In this document: positions 21,985-34,300 of the stretch, in pieces
Position numbering within the stretch: the stretch's first letter is position 1
How the letters are laid out: each line of letters starts with the position of its first letter
Notes under the pieces: generated by a model
The model's input: only the letters and a program-made list of their open reading frames with translations
What the model was told of the DNA's origin: nothing
Databases searched by the model: none
Position numbers and translations under genes: made by a program
Source of the DNA: Harmothoe impar
Lineage: Eukaryota; Annelida; Polychaeta; Phyllodocida; Polynoidae
Assembly (NCBI GenBank): GCA_947462335.1
Contig: OX381714.1
Location: forward strand, 19,626,618 to 19,690,617
Direction of reading: 5' to 3'
DNA length: 64,000 bases

Positions 21985-23830
21985 CTAGTCAGAATCACTT
22001 GCAATCCACACCTCGTCATCAGAGTCTTCTGCAGATGAAGGGCTCCTTGTTCTTTTCCGAGAAACAGCACCTTTAGGTCGGCCCCTCCCTCTAGGCTGCT
22101 GTTGTCCTGGCTGTTGCCCCCTTCCCCTACCTCTGCCCCTACCTCTGCCCCTTCCCCTACCTCTGAGTTCCTCCTGGTCTGCCTGTTCACCGACACCCCT
22201 GCCTCTGCCTCTTCCTGTGGCTCTGCCTCTGGCTCTGGCCCTGCCTCTACCCCTGCCTGTGAGTTCCACTTGTTCTGCCTGTTGGCTGTTGCCCCTACCC
22301 CTGCCACGAACTCTGCCTCTCCCTCTAAGTTGCTGTTCTTCTAGCTCTTGTCCTGGCTGATGGGTGTCAGTGTCATTGGTGTGTTCTCCTATACCTGACC
22401 CAGGCTTTGGTACTGTTGGCTTTGGACAGGTGATATCTCTTGTGGCATTGGTACAAAAGTCTCTGATATTCTCAAACAAGTACCATTGCCTATAGGCAGG
22501 CAATCCTGGGGAGGGGATGATGGCAGGGTTGCCCCGGGGAACATCTGCTATTTCCTTTGTCAAGATGTTGCAGAGCACAGGTTCTTCATCATCAACCACT
22601 TTCTTCATGACAACCCTACCCGGGTATTCATGGCTGAACTCAAAGTGATGGTACTCTTTAATGCCATTCACTGCCTTGCTGAAAGGGGCTAGAAAAGTCT
22701 TCCAGTCATAAGTAGGGGCTGAACAGTTTCCTTTCTCATCCCCCACTAAGTGTGGGATGTTGACTCCTTCCAGGGTGCTTCGACGGACAACTTCCATAAG
22801 GTCCTCCAGACTGGAAACGTCACACTTCCTAAATTTCTGTTTCAAAAGGCCAAAACACCAGTCTGGACCAAATTTTGTGTGACCTGTGATCAGGAAGTTG
22901 AGAGTGATGGACATGTTGAGCCTAGTCAAACATCGCCACATCAAGTACGCCAACATGAATTTGTTTTTATTTTGACCACTGCAATTGTCGCAATGGAGAT
23001 CCAAATTCTTGGGGCCCAGGGAGTAGTTCTCGAGATAATGGTGGAGATATGAGATCACAGCGTTGGATCCCTTACTACTGCAATGAGACTCATCTATTAG
23101 GTAGTTAACCTGGCTTGGTCCTGCTTCCATAGAGACACCAAAGATGCCACACTTTCTTGGCACTAGAAAGTAGAGTGGGCCTGGCTGCATGGGGTAAGAG
23201 GGCAGGTGCACTTGCTGGGCATAGTCAAAGCTAACATGCACCCGATAGTCTGTACTACATGGTGGATGAGGGCCAAGTGCAGGAGAACCAGCTGCTTTAT
23301 AATCCTCCTTTGCCTTCTTTACCAGCTGCTGTAAGTAGGCCCTTTCCTTCCCTACTACCTGTAAATGATGTGTTTGTTTTTTTAACTTTGCCTGCTTGAC
23401 CTCTTCTGGGAAACAGCTAGACCGGTGAATGTCTCTGTTGTTCCTCTGACACTCCCAGCAGAGATCAGTCATGGGCCTTGCACAAACTATTCCTGGGAGG
23501 AGCTTTCGCCACAAACTCCTGAAAGTAGACAGAGCAACTGCCCTCTGCTGGACATCTGCCATGGCTTTTTCATACAACCTGTAAATGTCAGCTTTGGTGT
23601 CAGAGGAGGGGAGAATTAGTATATCATCTCTCTTGTGAGTTGGTATTCTGCCTGGAAGAGCAATGGCATGTGTCTCAGCATGGGATTTGATAAAGGCGAG
23701 AACTCTTTGAGTATCATCCAGGTCCAAAGATTTGCCCGTTTTCCTGAAGCCTCCAGCACGTATTCTACGTGTAACCACACCATTGGCCACATACCACTTA
23801 AGCACACGTTTCAGTTTGCCCTTACTGATG
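21985..23830 (-). CDS. Exon 4 of the DUF7869-like gene (core domain and RG-rich tail)
   Basis: Acceptor CTTTTTCAG ends at 23831. Coding starts with the last base of a split Cys codon and continues through ISKGKLKRVLKWYV to the stop. It contains a CWEC pair, all three presumptive catalytic segments and the RG-repeat tail. Plus-strand frames at 22102-22344 and nearby are shadows of the RG repeats. Confidence 0.75.
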
Positions 23831-25810
23831 CTGAAAAAGAAAAATGAAAATTTTAAGCATTGTATTCATTGTAGATCTAAAGAATACTCATGCATACTTC
23901 ATGTCATGTTTAAAGTGCAGATAGCAACAATGGGTTGATACATATAGCTTATAAGATACCGGTATGTTACAATAGCCTACATTATACTGATATGTTTCTA
24001 TACCCTACAACAGACCGTATTGTTGCTATAGCCTACAACATACTGATATGTTGCTATAGCCTAGAAAAAACAGGCATGTTGCTATAGGCTAGAATATACG
24101 GGTATGTTCCTATAGCCTAAAAGATACCGGTAGGTTGCTGTAGCCTAGACACACCCTCTGGCTTGACACAAATAAAACTGGGTCGTAACCTGTCAGTTGG
24201 ACCTACTTCTGGCCAATCACAGCTCCTTGACCTAGATATCATTGGGGCAGACACGGGTGGTAGAAGTATGGGTTAGATCTACCGAAGAGCCAACAATGAA
24301 TGGGAGGGTCAATGTTACATCCTTGGTACTCATGTTGCATGAAGGTTGGCATGATGCTTGAATGCAGCCCTGCCAAGTAACACTCCAGTGCTGCATTCAA
24401 GCATCATCCTTGGTAATCATGATGCATGTAGGGTTGGCATGATACTTGAATGCAGCCCTGTTAAAGTAACACCCAAGGGCTGTATTGAAGCATCAACCTT
24501 GGTGATCATGATGCATGTTGGGTGGGTATGATGCTTGAATGCAGCCTTGCTTCATTCATGCATCATGCCCCCCCCCCAAAAAAAAAAGGAAAAAAAAGAG
24601 ATTTTCCTGAAAATGGCCAAATTGGCGAGAAAAAAGTTCAAAATTGAAAAAAAGCAAATTTTCCCAAAAATGTCAAAATTGGTGAGAACAAGCGTTAGAT
24701 TTCAGAAAAAAAAGCTTTTGGTACCCGGTACAATGTAGTTGTACTTGACTGTGTACTTACCAATGGAAGAATGCAAACGTACACTGGCAAACCTGTTTAT
24801 TGCCTAGTCTATAATATGTCCGAGTTCGCTCACGGTCCTTTTTTCCTTTTTCACCCTTCTTCCATGTAGAAAGCCTGGCGCTATTATCTGTTGATGAAGC
24901 CATCACCCCCAGTAGCAGCATATCCAGCTCGGCTGTCAAGTAGAATTAATAACAACTTTTTGTTTTTGTTTTTATTATAATCATAGACATGAGAAATAAG
25001 ACTCAATGTGGGTCAAATCAAATCAAATGCACATATTTAGTGATGTTGTAACCAACTCTTTAGAACAAAGTGTAAAAGAATTATTTCTATAGTTATTAAT
25101 TTTTAGTCAGCTTACCTCTGTTCAGCTGGGCGACCTCTTCACGTCGCTCTCTGAACTCATCTGGCGTGAACATTGTACTGCATGGTGTATTGTTGTCCCC
25201 ATATTGACACTTACAACTGTTGACCAGAAATAAGGATAGTTAGTGCAAGAGTATACATTATGAACAGAGTATAAAACAGAAATATTAGTTGACATTTTAA
25301 AAAGCCTAGTCACAATGAATGCACATAAATATAATTTTTGGGATCTATGTAGGTCTGAATTGTAAATTAAAAACAGATACAATATTCCAGACCAATGCAA
25401 AAGTGCACTAATTAGTAATATATATATTGGTGTTGATTTAATTCATTCACAAACTTAAAACTAATGTGGGGTAACTAAAGGGTGCATCGAACAGAACACC
25501 ATGTGGTTTTTGCCACTCACCTAAAATTGGCACACCTTGTGCTCTCTTCATCCTGAAGTTGTTGTACCGGATCTGGAACAACCAGAGGGAGATCTTCCTC
25601 ATCTGATGATTCTGCAACATCCTCTCCATCATTCTCCTCAGTATCAGACTCACTATCCTGATCAGAATCCTCAGAATCATCAAAATTCTCGGGGAATAGG
25701 AAATAATCGTTCACAAGCTGACGCCATACTCCCTGCTCGGCAACAGCGGTTGTTAAGTTGGCCTTAGTTATGGCGTTAAGGGCATTGGCCACTGTGTCCA
25801 ACTCAGCCAT
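21985..25810 (-). CDS. DUF7869-like, putative DDE transposase, four exons, about 802 aa
   Basis: Exons on the minus strand are 25810-25521, 25216-25116, 24932-24761 and 23830-21985. Each intron is GT...AG, and the junction phases close exactly (290+101+172+1846 = 2409 nt, 803 codons with stop). The N-terminus is acidic; a Cys-rich stretch (CANFSCKCQYG across junction 1) follows. The last exon carries the hallmark segments SFDYAQQVHLP (Asp about 390), HCDNCSGQNKN (Asp about 469) and GHTKFGPDWCFGLLKQ (Asp about 511). These fit an RNase H-fold DDE layout, which is my inference. The C-terminal 110 residues are Arg-Gly repeats followed by a basic RKRTRS segment and an acidic end. The frame is intact and the gene sits in the core of the TIR element, so transposition is the likely role. 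Confidence 0.75.
23940..24150. repeat. Minisatellite in intron 3 of the DUF7869-like gene
   Basis: About five diverged copies of a unit of roughly 36 bp built around GTTGCTATAGCCTA and ATAC(C/T)GGTATGTT. Confidence 0.65.
24310..24575. repeat. Tandem palindromes of the CATGATGCTTGAATGCAGCCC family
   Basis: Three successive copies of GGCATGATGCTTGAATGCAG facing a complementary GCTGCATTCAAGCATCAT arm, located in intron 3. They belong to the same family as the MITEs at 7614 and 60235. Confidence 0.6.
24761..24932 (-). CDS. Exon 3 of the DUF7869-like gene
   Basis: Acceptor TTGACAG ends at 24933; donor CATTG|GTAAGTAC follows 24761. It encodes AELDMLLLGVMASSTDN through VCQCTFAFFH. The terminal TG joins the C of exon 4 to form a Cys codon. 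Confidence 0.7.
25116..25216 (-). CDS. Exon 2 of the DUF7869-like gene
   Basis: Acceptor CAACAG ends at 25217; donor AACAGAG|GTAAGC follows 25116. It encodes CKCQYGDNNTPCSTMF followed by a charged helix-like stretch (PDEFRERREEVAQLNR). Confidence 0.7.
25521..25810 (-). CDS. Exon 1 of the DUF7869-like gene
   Basis: Begins with ATG at 25810-25808 (MAELDTVANAL...), contains an Asp/Glu/Ser-rich acidic stretch and ends ...CANF plus AG before GTGAGT. Read-through gives an immediate TGA, which supports the splice site. Confidence 0.7.
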
Positions 25811-26060
25811 TTCATGTCCTGAATGTTTGCGTATTCAAAATACACTGTTTGGGTTAATAATTGATAATAATTCTGTGTTTAAACATGAAAATACACCCGT
25901 TACCAAAATTGTCTCTTGCCGCCGACTCGTGGTAAACAACTCAAACCGGAAGAGGACGCTGGGCGCTCGGCCAATCAGCGGGTCGCATTTGTGTCACGTG
26001 ATGTGTTGTCAAGGGATTGTTTGGTCTGATGCGATCCAAAGGCATTTGAAAAACACCCTG
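25811..26060 (-). promoter_or_regulatory. Candidate promoter of the DUF7869-like gene
   Basis: Upstream of the ATG lie an ETS-like ACCGGAAG near 25946, a CCAAT box in GGCCAATCAGCG near 25969-25980 and an E-box TCACGTGA near 25995-26002. All fall within 200 bp, in a locally GC-richer stretch. No TATA box was seen. Confidence 0.4.
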
Positions 26061-26418
26061 TGATTGGCTGACTGACAACTTACGATTGTAAGAGAGCCTG
26101 CCATTGGGTAGAAGAGTTCGCGCCACACAAAAGCATGTCAAACATGGGCATGGGGCCCGGGATGGGGGGTTCTGACAGAGCAACAAAATAGACGGAAAAT
26201 GCATCGTGTATACCGTCTCGACAGCCTTTGTTCTTGACAAAACATCCATGTAGGGGTTCTTAAAATGTGAAATTAACACTGTTAGGAATTTCATATGGAT
26301 TTAAAACTCAGGGAATGGCATGATAACAGTATAAATCAAACAAATCCATTGAAAACCTAATTTCAGTAAAATACATGTTTTACCCTTCAGACCCCATTTT
26401 CACGGCTCGCGCTAGTGC

Positions 26419-26456
26419 GACATAAGGTCTATTATGCTGGATTGAGTCACATATAA
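26419..26456 (-). repeat. Inner inverted repeat, right
   Basis: Reverse-complement partner of 21194-21231. It brackets the gene core of 21232-26418. Confidence 0.75.
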
Positions 26457-26960
26457 TGATTTTATCCATTTGGAGAGAAAACATGATTTATCATGATCCT
26501 AGCCGACCATGACTAATCATAATGTATTATGATTGGTCATGATCTTACCCACTGAGAGAAAAACATGATATATCATGATTGAACCTTACCATAATTAATC
26601 ATAATATATCATGTTTGATCAGGCTTTTACACATTGAGAGAGAAAACATGGTTTACCACGATTTTATTTGACCATAATTAATTATGATATATTGTGATTT
26701 AATATGATCTTTCCCATTGATAGGAAAAACGTATGTATCATGATTTTATCTGATAATGATTAGTCATGGTGTATCATGATTCACCATGATCTCACCCAAT
26801 GAGAGGAAAACATGATTAATTATGATTTTACCTTGCCATAATTAATAATTATTTTATCATGATTTATCATGATTTTACCCATCGAGAGCAAGCATAATTT
26901 ATCATGATTTTATTTGATCATGATTAATCATAATATATCATGATTTATTATGATATCTCG
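26457..26960. repeat. ATCATGAT-rich array (middle)
   Basis: Same palindromic word composition as the left array, with spacers of the type CCATTGAGAG(A)GAAAACATG every 70-80 bp. Just beyond it, near 26990-27005, ATATCTTCCCCTGGG resembles a degenerate copy of the right terminus. Confidence 0.75.
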
Positions 26961-27019
26961 CATTGATTGGAAAAAAAACATGCATATATTATATCTTCCC
27001 CTGGGTGTCCTCCCGCCTC

Positions 27020-27480
27020 CCTTGGCCATTATCTTGGAGGCTTCTGGAGGGGTACAACCAGTGATACTAATCAGGACAGTTAGGCAACCCCTATACCGTT
27101 ATTTTGCATTATTTTGGAGGCTTCTCGAGGGGTACAACCAGTGATACTATGATCAGGACAGTTAGGCAACTCTTTTCCCATTATTATGCATTATTTTGGA
27201 GGCTTCTGGGGGGGCACAACCCGTGATACTAATCAGAACAGTTAGGCAACTCTTTTCCATTATTATGCATTATTTTGGAGGCTTCTGGGGGGGTACAACC
27301 CGTGATACTAATCAGGACAGTTAGGCAACTCTTTTCCATTATTATGTATTATTTTGGAGGCTTCTGGAGGGGTGCCACCCATGACACTAACCAGGACAGT
27401 TAGGCAACTATTATCCAGTTATTATGTATCAATTGGAGGCTTCTGGAGAGGTACAACCTGTGATACTAACTAGGGAGAGT
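27020..27480 (+). repeat. Minisatellite, unit about 83 bp, six copies
   Basis: The unit contains ATTATTTTGGAGGCTTCTGG, GGTACAACC(C/A)GTGATACTA and CAGGACAGTTAGGCAACT. Confidence 0.85.
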
Positions 27481-27489
27481 AAATTAGTG

Positions 27490-28320
27490 CATTTTCATAG
27501 AATTACTTCTTATCATCACAAGGAGAAAAGAAAAATATGCTCATAATGCTAACAATGTATAGCACTAGATACGATTATTCTTGACAAATAATTTGTAATA
27601 ATAAGGGAATTTATCATTTGAATTACAATTGGTTAGCACCCCCCCCCCCCCACACACACACACCATGTGGTGACAGGTCTGTCTGGAGGTAACTGTGAAA
27701 ATGCAACCATGACTCCCATTGTGATAGGGGTAGAGGTGCGACCATACAACAATGCCCCCCTAAGACAATGGAGCCAGCCTCACTGTGAGTGTGAGATATG
27801 GGTTATTTTTAAACAGGATAACCAGTACACCAAAAGGCAGCGGACACACCACATGTACATGTAGGTATGTATACATGCTCTCCCAGATAGGTACACTACC
27901 ATTTAAACATGAATATAATATATTATTACTATCATTATTATTGTTGCTCCTCTTGTAAGTACATAACCATGTCAACAATTAATTGATTAATCAACTAATT
28001 ATTATCTCTCACTGTGTGTATGATATAAATAACACATATTTTCCTGTTACCCACAGGACATATTTACAGCAGGAGCCGGCCTTGCCTTCCAGAGACCGGC
28101 CTGCCTTCCAGAAACTGGCCCTGCCTTCCAGAGACTGGTCCTGCCTCTATGTGGCTCCCCCGGCTGCCAGGGGGCGGGTGCCCCCTCCCCAGACCCCCTG
28201 GAGGAGCCCCGGGCCACCAGGGGTTCTGGGGATCGACATTTAAGTTTCACCTTAATTGTACTTATATTTGACATTAAAATAATAAAAATGATGTTGAAGG
28301 TATACTTAAATAGATATTCT
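27490..28320 (+). repeat. Duplicated module A (with short ORF)
   Basis: It shares with 28600-29280 a GACTCCCATTGTGATAGGGGT segment (27712 on), a TTATTTTTAAACAGG segment and a GC-rich end that starts TTTACAGCAGGAGCCGGCC after a splice-acceptor-like CCCACAG. The plus frame 27667-27864 (65 codons, containing MTPIVIGVEVRPYNNAP) is open here but broken in the sister module, so it may be a decayed exon; function unknown. Confidence 0.45.
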
Positions 28321-28329
28321 TATGCAGTG

Positions 28330-28590
28330 CTCATCCCGTCATTATACATTATTTAAAGGCTTCTAGAGGGATACAACCCGTGATACTAATCAGGGGAGCT
28401 CTGGGGAAACTCATCCCATTATCATACATTATTTTAAGGCTTCTGGAGGGATACAACCCGTAATACTAACCAGGGGAGCCCTGGGGAGGCTCATCCCGTT
28501 ATTATATATTATTTTAAGGCTTCTGGAGGGATACAACCGGTGATACTAACCAGGGAAGCCCTGGGGAGACTCATCCCGTTATTATTATGT
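28330..28590 (+). repeat. Minisatellite, unit about 85 bp, three copies
   Basis: Related to the array at 27020-27480 (AAGGCTTCTGGAGGGATACAACC) but ending in CAGGGGAGCCCTGGGGAG. Confidence 0.8.
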
Positions 28591-28599
28591 CTGGGGCTA

Positions 28600-29280
28600 G
28601 CCGGGGGGGGGGGGCTAGCTGTGAACACACCACCATGACGCCCATTGTGATAGGGGTGAAGGTGTGACCATACAACAATAGGCCCCTAAGACAATAGCCC
28701 TGCCCCCTAACTGCACCCACCACTCCCCATATGCGGGTCATCAAGGTGCTACAGGTAGCAGCAGTCTCACACACATCTGGTTGCCTTAGACAGGGCTAGT
28801 TGTGTATCTGAAGGTATGTATATACATTAAATCTTTGTTCAAGACTAGGCAGTATTTATCTTTAATAATGATGTACTACTACTAGTTGTACTATGACACC
28901 AATTGTGATAGGGGTAGATGTGCGATGATACAACAATAGGTCCCTAATGTAATAGCCCTATCCCCATTATTTTTAAACAGGCTGACCAGTAATTATTTAG
29001 TAAACCTTCTACAAATACAAATACAAATAATTGCATATTTTTCTATTTCCAGATATGGTTACAGCAGGAGCCGACCCTGCCTCCCAGACACTGTCCGTGG
29101 GCACTCCAGGAGCCGGCCCTGGGCCTCCAGGAGCCGGCCCTGAGCCGCCAGGAGCCCATCTCAGCCTTCAGGACTGACTGTCCACTATCAAATGATGAAA
29201 TTGATGAATAAATGCATTGACCTCCCACCCCCCCCCCCACAATACAAATATTGTCTATCTACATTAAAAGAATATATTGT
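28600..29280 (+). repeat. Duplicated module B
   Basis: Second and third copies of the CCCATTGTGATAGGGGT segment (near 28640 and 28892) followed by TTTCTATTTCCAG and a GC-rich repeat of CAGGAGCCGGCCCTG units (29060-29160). AATAAATG follows near 29209. Confidence 0.45.
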
Positions 29281-29283
29281 GAT

Positions 29284-29350
29284 TTTTAAACATGATTTAT
29301 CATTATACTTATCATGCTTAAGTCATATGTATCATAATCATGATATATAT
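29284..29350. repeat. ATCATGAT-rich array (right part, before the LTR insertion)
   Basis: Short left part of the third array, interrupted by the LTR retrotransposon. It continues at 42351-42830. Confidence 0.6.
29347..29350 (+). repeat. Target-site duplication of the LTR element, left
   Basis: ATAT, repeated at 42351-42354. A 4-bp duplication fits Ty3/gypsy integrases, although the AT-rich context makes a chance match possible. Confidence 0.6.
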
Positions 29351-29834
29351 TGTGGTGGTTCGTAGTTAACTCTAGGTTAAAGAACAACGATCACGGCAGT
29401 TTCCAGGTGCGAGAATATATCTGTCTTTATTCACAAGAATAACAACTCTAGTTCCTTTACTAGGGAACGATCAGTGTAGAATTAATACACACAGGTAGAT
29501 CAGGTTTCTCTATAAATAGAGGAAACGGTCAGTATACAACTCTTAGCATACAACTCTGTCCGCACGGTTGGACATGTGAAGTCTCTCGTCAGTCGGGCCT
29601 GCACTGACTGCCGTTCCAGGTAAACACATGAGTCTTATATAACACCGGCTCTTAGATCACGTGGCCAGGTGGGTGGGTCGGCCGCCCACCTGAGAGCGGC
29701 ACACGGTCACCTGAAGAGGACCTGTGCCCTCTCCCGGGAACTGTGTGCACTAGCTCCAGGTGGAGAAGCCGAGTAAACAGACGTTACCCGGAAATACCGT
29801 GTATGAGATTAATATGTAATATCATGCCCCTACA
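29351..29834 (-). repeat. 3' LTR
   Basis: 484 bp. On the sense strand it holds TTATATAA (29635-29642), a plausible TATA box, and AATAAA (29426-29431) about 205 bp further on, giving a U3-R-U5 reading. Identical to the other LTR except at 29725. Confidence 0.95.
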
Positions 29835-29846
29835 CTACCCCCCCTA
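29835..29846 (-). other. Polypurine tract
   Basis: The sense strand reads TAGGGGGGGTAG directly before the 3' LTR, where the plus-strand primer is expected. Confidence 0.75.
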
Positions 29847-31310
29847 GACAAAACTAGGTGGTAACGAACATATATACTGTTTTCCTAGTACATAGAAAAC
29901 CTTTTAGAACAACAACTTTACAGTTATTGTCTATACAGTAACTAGGGGCGTAACATATTAACACGACATACTACACAAGCGAGATCATCAAACTCAATAT
30001 AAATATGGCATTACACTGTAATAGCAACCATAATAGATGATTTAGGTATGTTTTATGACAAGTGAATATAATATCATACATACAATCGAACGGCTTGACA
30101 CATTTCGATATGACTTCCTTATGAAGTTTCCTTACTCGGTTATTTAAAAAAAATGCGCGTGGGGTGTGTATATATTTAAGTTGAACAGAAAAGCTATTAA
30201 AAACCAGTCCTGATAAGGACTCACAACCACCAGCGTCTTACATTGATTTGTGATTTAATGAAAACATTCACACAATGGATAACAGTAACCACAGCCTTTG
30301 TTTTAAGCCGGGTAATCCGATTATATAACCGGAGTATTAATATCTCTCGCAACATACAACAGAGTCAACACACACGACAATACCTGGCGGTATATTTAGT
30401 ATATACACATAGTCTTAACGACTTCATATAAACATTACGGGTAGCCACGTTTCCTAGCTTATCAGATCATACAATCTTCATATATAGCATATTATAAAAC
30501 CCGATTCATAAGGTAAATATGAGAATACCTTATTGGAACACCTGAGGTGATATGTATCACATAATAATGATATATTTTATATATTAAAAACGTTTTAATG
30601 AGTAACCTGGCAGTGTACCCGGAAACCCTTACAATTAAATATAGCTTACTGGTGATCTAGTTGTGGTCAAGGTGCTCTCCGCTTCTAATAGACGAATGAG
30701 TGAGGTGCTCTCCTCTTCTTAATACTGTTTCTTGGATAAATATCACCCGAAGGTAAGTTCATATGTATACAGCTCGATAAGTATCCCGTCCTCGCTCCAG
30801 TAAAGTTCATGACATATATAACTATAATCCAGCTGGAAACCACGAGTACTGTCCGTTTAACACGTAATCCTAGCTCCAGGAATGTTCATGAAATATATAA
30901 GTAGATCTGGAACCACGAGCATTGTCTGTTTGACACGTTATCCTTTGGACGGGAACAGTTTATAACTCAGCACAATAGTATCAGGAACACATCATGGTAA
31001 CGTATCCCAAAAGTTAGTTTCAGGGACGTTAGTTTGGTAGCTTCCCGGTGGAGTCCTGATTCCCCATCGGTAGGCTATAGTTGAGAGTTGAGTAGTTAGG
31101 TAAGTCCAGAGCTTCCACGGAAGGTTCGCCCCACGTTGATCCATATGCATCTAAAAAGATGCCCCTCCCCTCAAAAGGGATACCCCGTCATAAACAATAT
31201 ATGACGTCAGATTAAATGAAACAACAATTAATCTATCCGGAAACTATTATAGTTCCCTCCTCTATTCCTAAAAGAATTAGAAATAGACTCAGAACCTTCT
31301 ATTAGTCTTT
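29847..31310 (-). other. Long 3' untranslated part of the LTR element
   Basis: About 1.46 kb between the ORF3 stop and the PPT without a convincing ORF. It contains a diverged direct duplication of about 80 bp (30789-30869 and 30870-30942, sharing GTTCATGA(C/A)ATATATAA and CCACGAG) and a shorter duplication around GAGGTGCTCTCC near 30668-30724. Confidence 0.6.
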
Positions 31311-34300
31311 TTAACCTAAAGGTTCATCTCTTGCCCTCATTAAAGCAAGTGCGTGCTCAGTTGTGCCATCCCAGGTATCGATAGTCACGCCGAACACCCC
31401 GTAAAATTTTACGTTCATGTCCTGTAACCGTTTGGTTAACTTCTCGTTCTCTTGCTGAACGAACCCTGCGGCGGCCTCAGCAGTCTTTTGGCCTGAAGCA
31501 GCTTCCCTTGACTTTTTAGCCAAGTAGTCAGCATTGCCGACAGCGACCAATGCTTTCTCCTCCCGGTGGGCAATCTTTAGGCCATGCGTGAACAGGCCTA
31601 ACATTTTGGTGTTATACTCCACCGCCAGCTCGCGTTGGGACTCCTGGAATTCCGTTACAATTCTCTGTCCCACTTCGCAGCTCGCTTTCTCTTCCCGAGA
31701 GAAGTAGTTGACTATCGGGACGTATTTTAACTTTACGCCACCGGTAGTTTCCGTGCGGGAGGTGCCCGCGACTGGCTGGATGACAACCGGCTCCTGGACT
31801 GCAGGAATCACGGGTTTAACATCCGCTTGCGGCGCTTTCGCAACCGCTGCAGCCTTCGGGACAGTTATGCCCCGAGGCGTTACCACGGAGATTAGTGATT
31901 TTGGTTCAGCTTTCACGGTCAAGCCCTGCATGTCCCGAGTTGGGGTAGTGGGTGACCGGACGTCCCTGGGGGTTAGCTTTGCAGTTGTCCCCAGATGGTA
32001 CGTCAAAGGCAGGGAAGCCTTTGTTCTGGTAGCCGGTTCTTTAGGCCGGGCACCTCCACAGTCAGGTTGACTGTTGGCACTGTCTGAACTGCTCAGACGT
32101 CTAGAACGGTAATCCATGTTAGTCGCCGCCGCCGCTTGACCACCGGAATCACGTTTCCGATCTTTCCGGTCTGTAAACAGCGGGTCTGGATACTCGCGAT
32201 AATAGTCGCGACCTTCCGGGGCATGATAAATCCCATAGTAGGAATTATCGAGTTCCTCCAAATTGGATCCGGCATGTCTCCGTTTTGGTCCAGGTGAGAC
32301 CGCAGGAGATCGAGAGCGGTCGCGGGCGGACCGGCTCTTCCCCCGGGAACTACCCCGGGTTTCCGGCTGACGGAAACTACCGCCACCTCTGCGGGAAGTA
32401 CGGGTAGTGCATAACACCGTATATTCCTCGTCATTCATGGCGAACTTATGTCGTCCGTCCACTCTGGCAATCCTGGCTTTGAACTTCCCATCTGCGACCT
32501 CGCAGTAGAAGGGAGTTGCCGGCCGGATCTTAGCCTTCTGTTCCTCCGTGAGTGACTTGTACTGGTCACATACGGCATCATGTAGCGCATTCACACGATT
32601 GCGAGCTACACTGATTCCCATATTATGGCAATCTTTCATGTGGCGCATGAGCTCACCTCTCCGGGGTTCTAAACACCCGTTACACAGCTGGGACTCCCTA
32701 CCTACTGTGATATCACAGTGGTACACCACACAGTGGTGCATGTGATTTTCACAGAGGTGACGCAGAAACCGTTGCTTTGTTACAAACACGGTTCTGTCTG
32801 TGCCAATCGTGTTTACACACGTAGCGAATGGGCACCAGTTTCTTTCCCGTTGGCTATACCAGCGGTTAATCGCAAAAAGAAGTTTTTCTTTCTGCTCCTT
32901 ACTATAGTAAGTATCCGGCAGTTGATCTAGCCACTGCTGATAAAAAGCAGACGGAGGACGGTCCCGGGGGGTATTCCGGATCCAATCCTCATCGTCACTC
33001 TGACCTTTACAGTTGATCGCGAGTGGACATCCGAAATTGGTAGGACCAATCGGACACTGTTCCCATGAATTGGGAATAAACACGCGGAACTTATTGTTCG
33101 CGTTCTGCCAGATCCGCCTCATCACGTCATTAGGCGGGATGGGGTCCTCTGGGGCATTTCCTGGTTCCTCAGCGTTAGCCGGAACCTCTCCCTCTTCCGC
33201 ATCCGAATGAGCCGGACTACGGAGAGGGCTGAGACGTGCTGGATTAAATACCAGCGCAGCCGCCACGGCGGCCGCTGCTCCCGCGGCGGCGGTCATATCT
33301 GCCACAAGGGCCGGGGTAGTGGTGGTGGTGTTGGTGTTGGAGGGCGCCGGAGTATTGGCTTCGTTTATGTCAATAGCCTCATCCGTTTCCTCCTCAGCCC
33401 GGGGAATAACGGGCTGTCCTCCGGAAGGTTGTTCCGGTAATCCCTCTGCTAATACAGAGTCCGGCAAGTTAGCTAATCTTGCCTTCTCGTTCCGGCGAGC
33501 CTGACGTCCTCTCTCCTGGACAAACTCGTCCGACTGGTTACTGTCGGCCGAGCTTGACCGGTTTGAGGCCCCCCTCTCACCTTTACTGCCGCGCCCCCTA
33601 GGTGTGGCTTTCAGCGCTTTTATTCGCGCCTTCTCCTCCGCACTGGAAGATCTGGTTCGTACTGTACGAACCGCCTCATCAACCAAACAAGATATGGCAA
33701 TATCTCGTTTGACGTTGTGAGAATCCATGTAGTCTTCAATAGTGGCTACATCCAGGACATACGAAACTACCCCCTGCGTATTAGCGGCAGCAATCTCGTA
33801 CTCCTTCCGGGTTTTCGGCTCTCGGAGTTTCCCGATTCGCGCCCGGTATCTGTTGACCCCAGTCAACAACATCCCGGCAACTCCACAATTCGGGTCCAGA
33901 GACAGAATTGGGAGTGCGGGCATTAACCGCTTTATGTCTGCGATATGCAAATCGAAGACAGCTCGTCGTAAGCAGTAGCATACGCGTAGTCCTTTCTGGA
34001 GTGCCTCCCAGTACACAAACCAGTCCGGGGGCATCTCCTCCTGCTCCTCCACTAACAGGAAGAGCAATATCGCCTGGCTCGTGAGCGGGTCTATCCGGCG
34101 GGGAGCTCCCTCCGCCGTGAGTCTTAGCACGTCCTCGTGCAGTTCTACTTCACGTCCATCGTAATTGGACATGAAGCCTCCTAGTGTTGGTACTGCCGGG
34201 CGGGGTTTTTCAACGTCCGCCGGCGGTTCTCCATGGTACAATAGACCCGGATCCTGATACTCAGTTTCACCGGTATCAGCGCGACCGTCAGCAGGGCTGA

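Noticed and set aside
22102..22344. Plus-strand ORF with Ser/Pro/Thr repeats
   Set aside because: It is the antisense of the RG-repeat tail of the DUF7869-like gene.
20675..27005. A shorter TIR element ending at CCCCTGGG near 27005
   Set aside because: The terminus match is poor and the tandem-unit sequence does not resume there. It does resume at 42842, so the longer element is preferred; a nested history remains possible.
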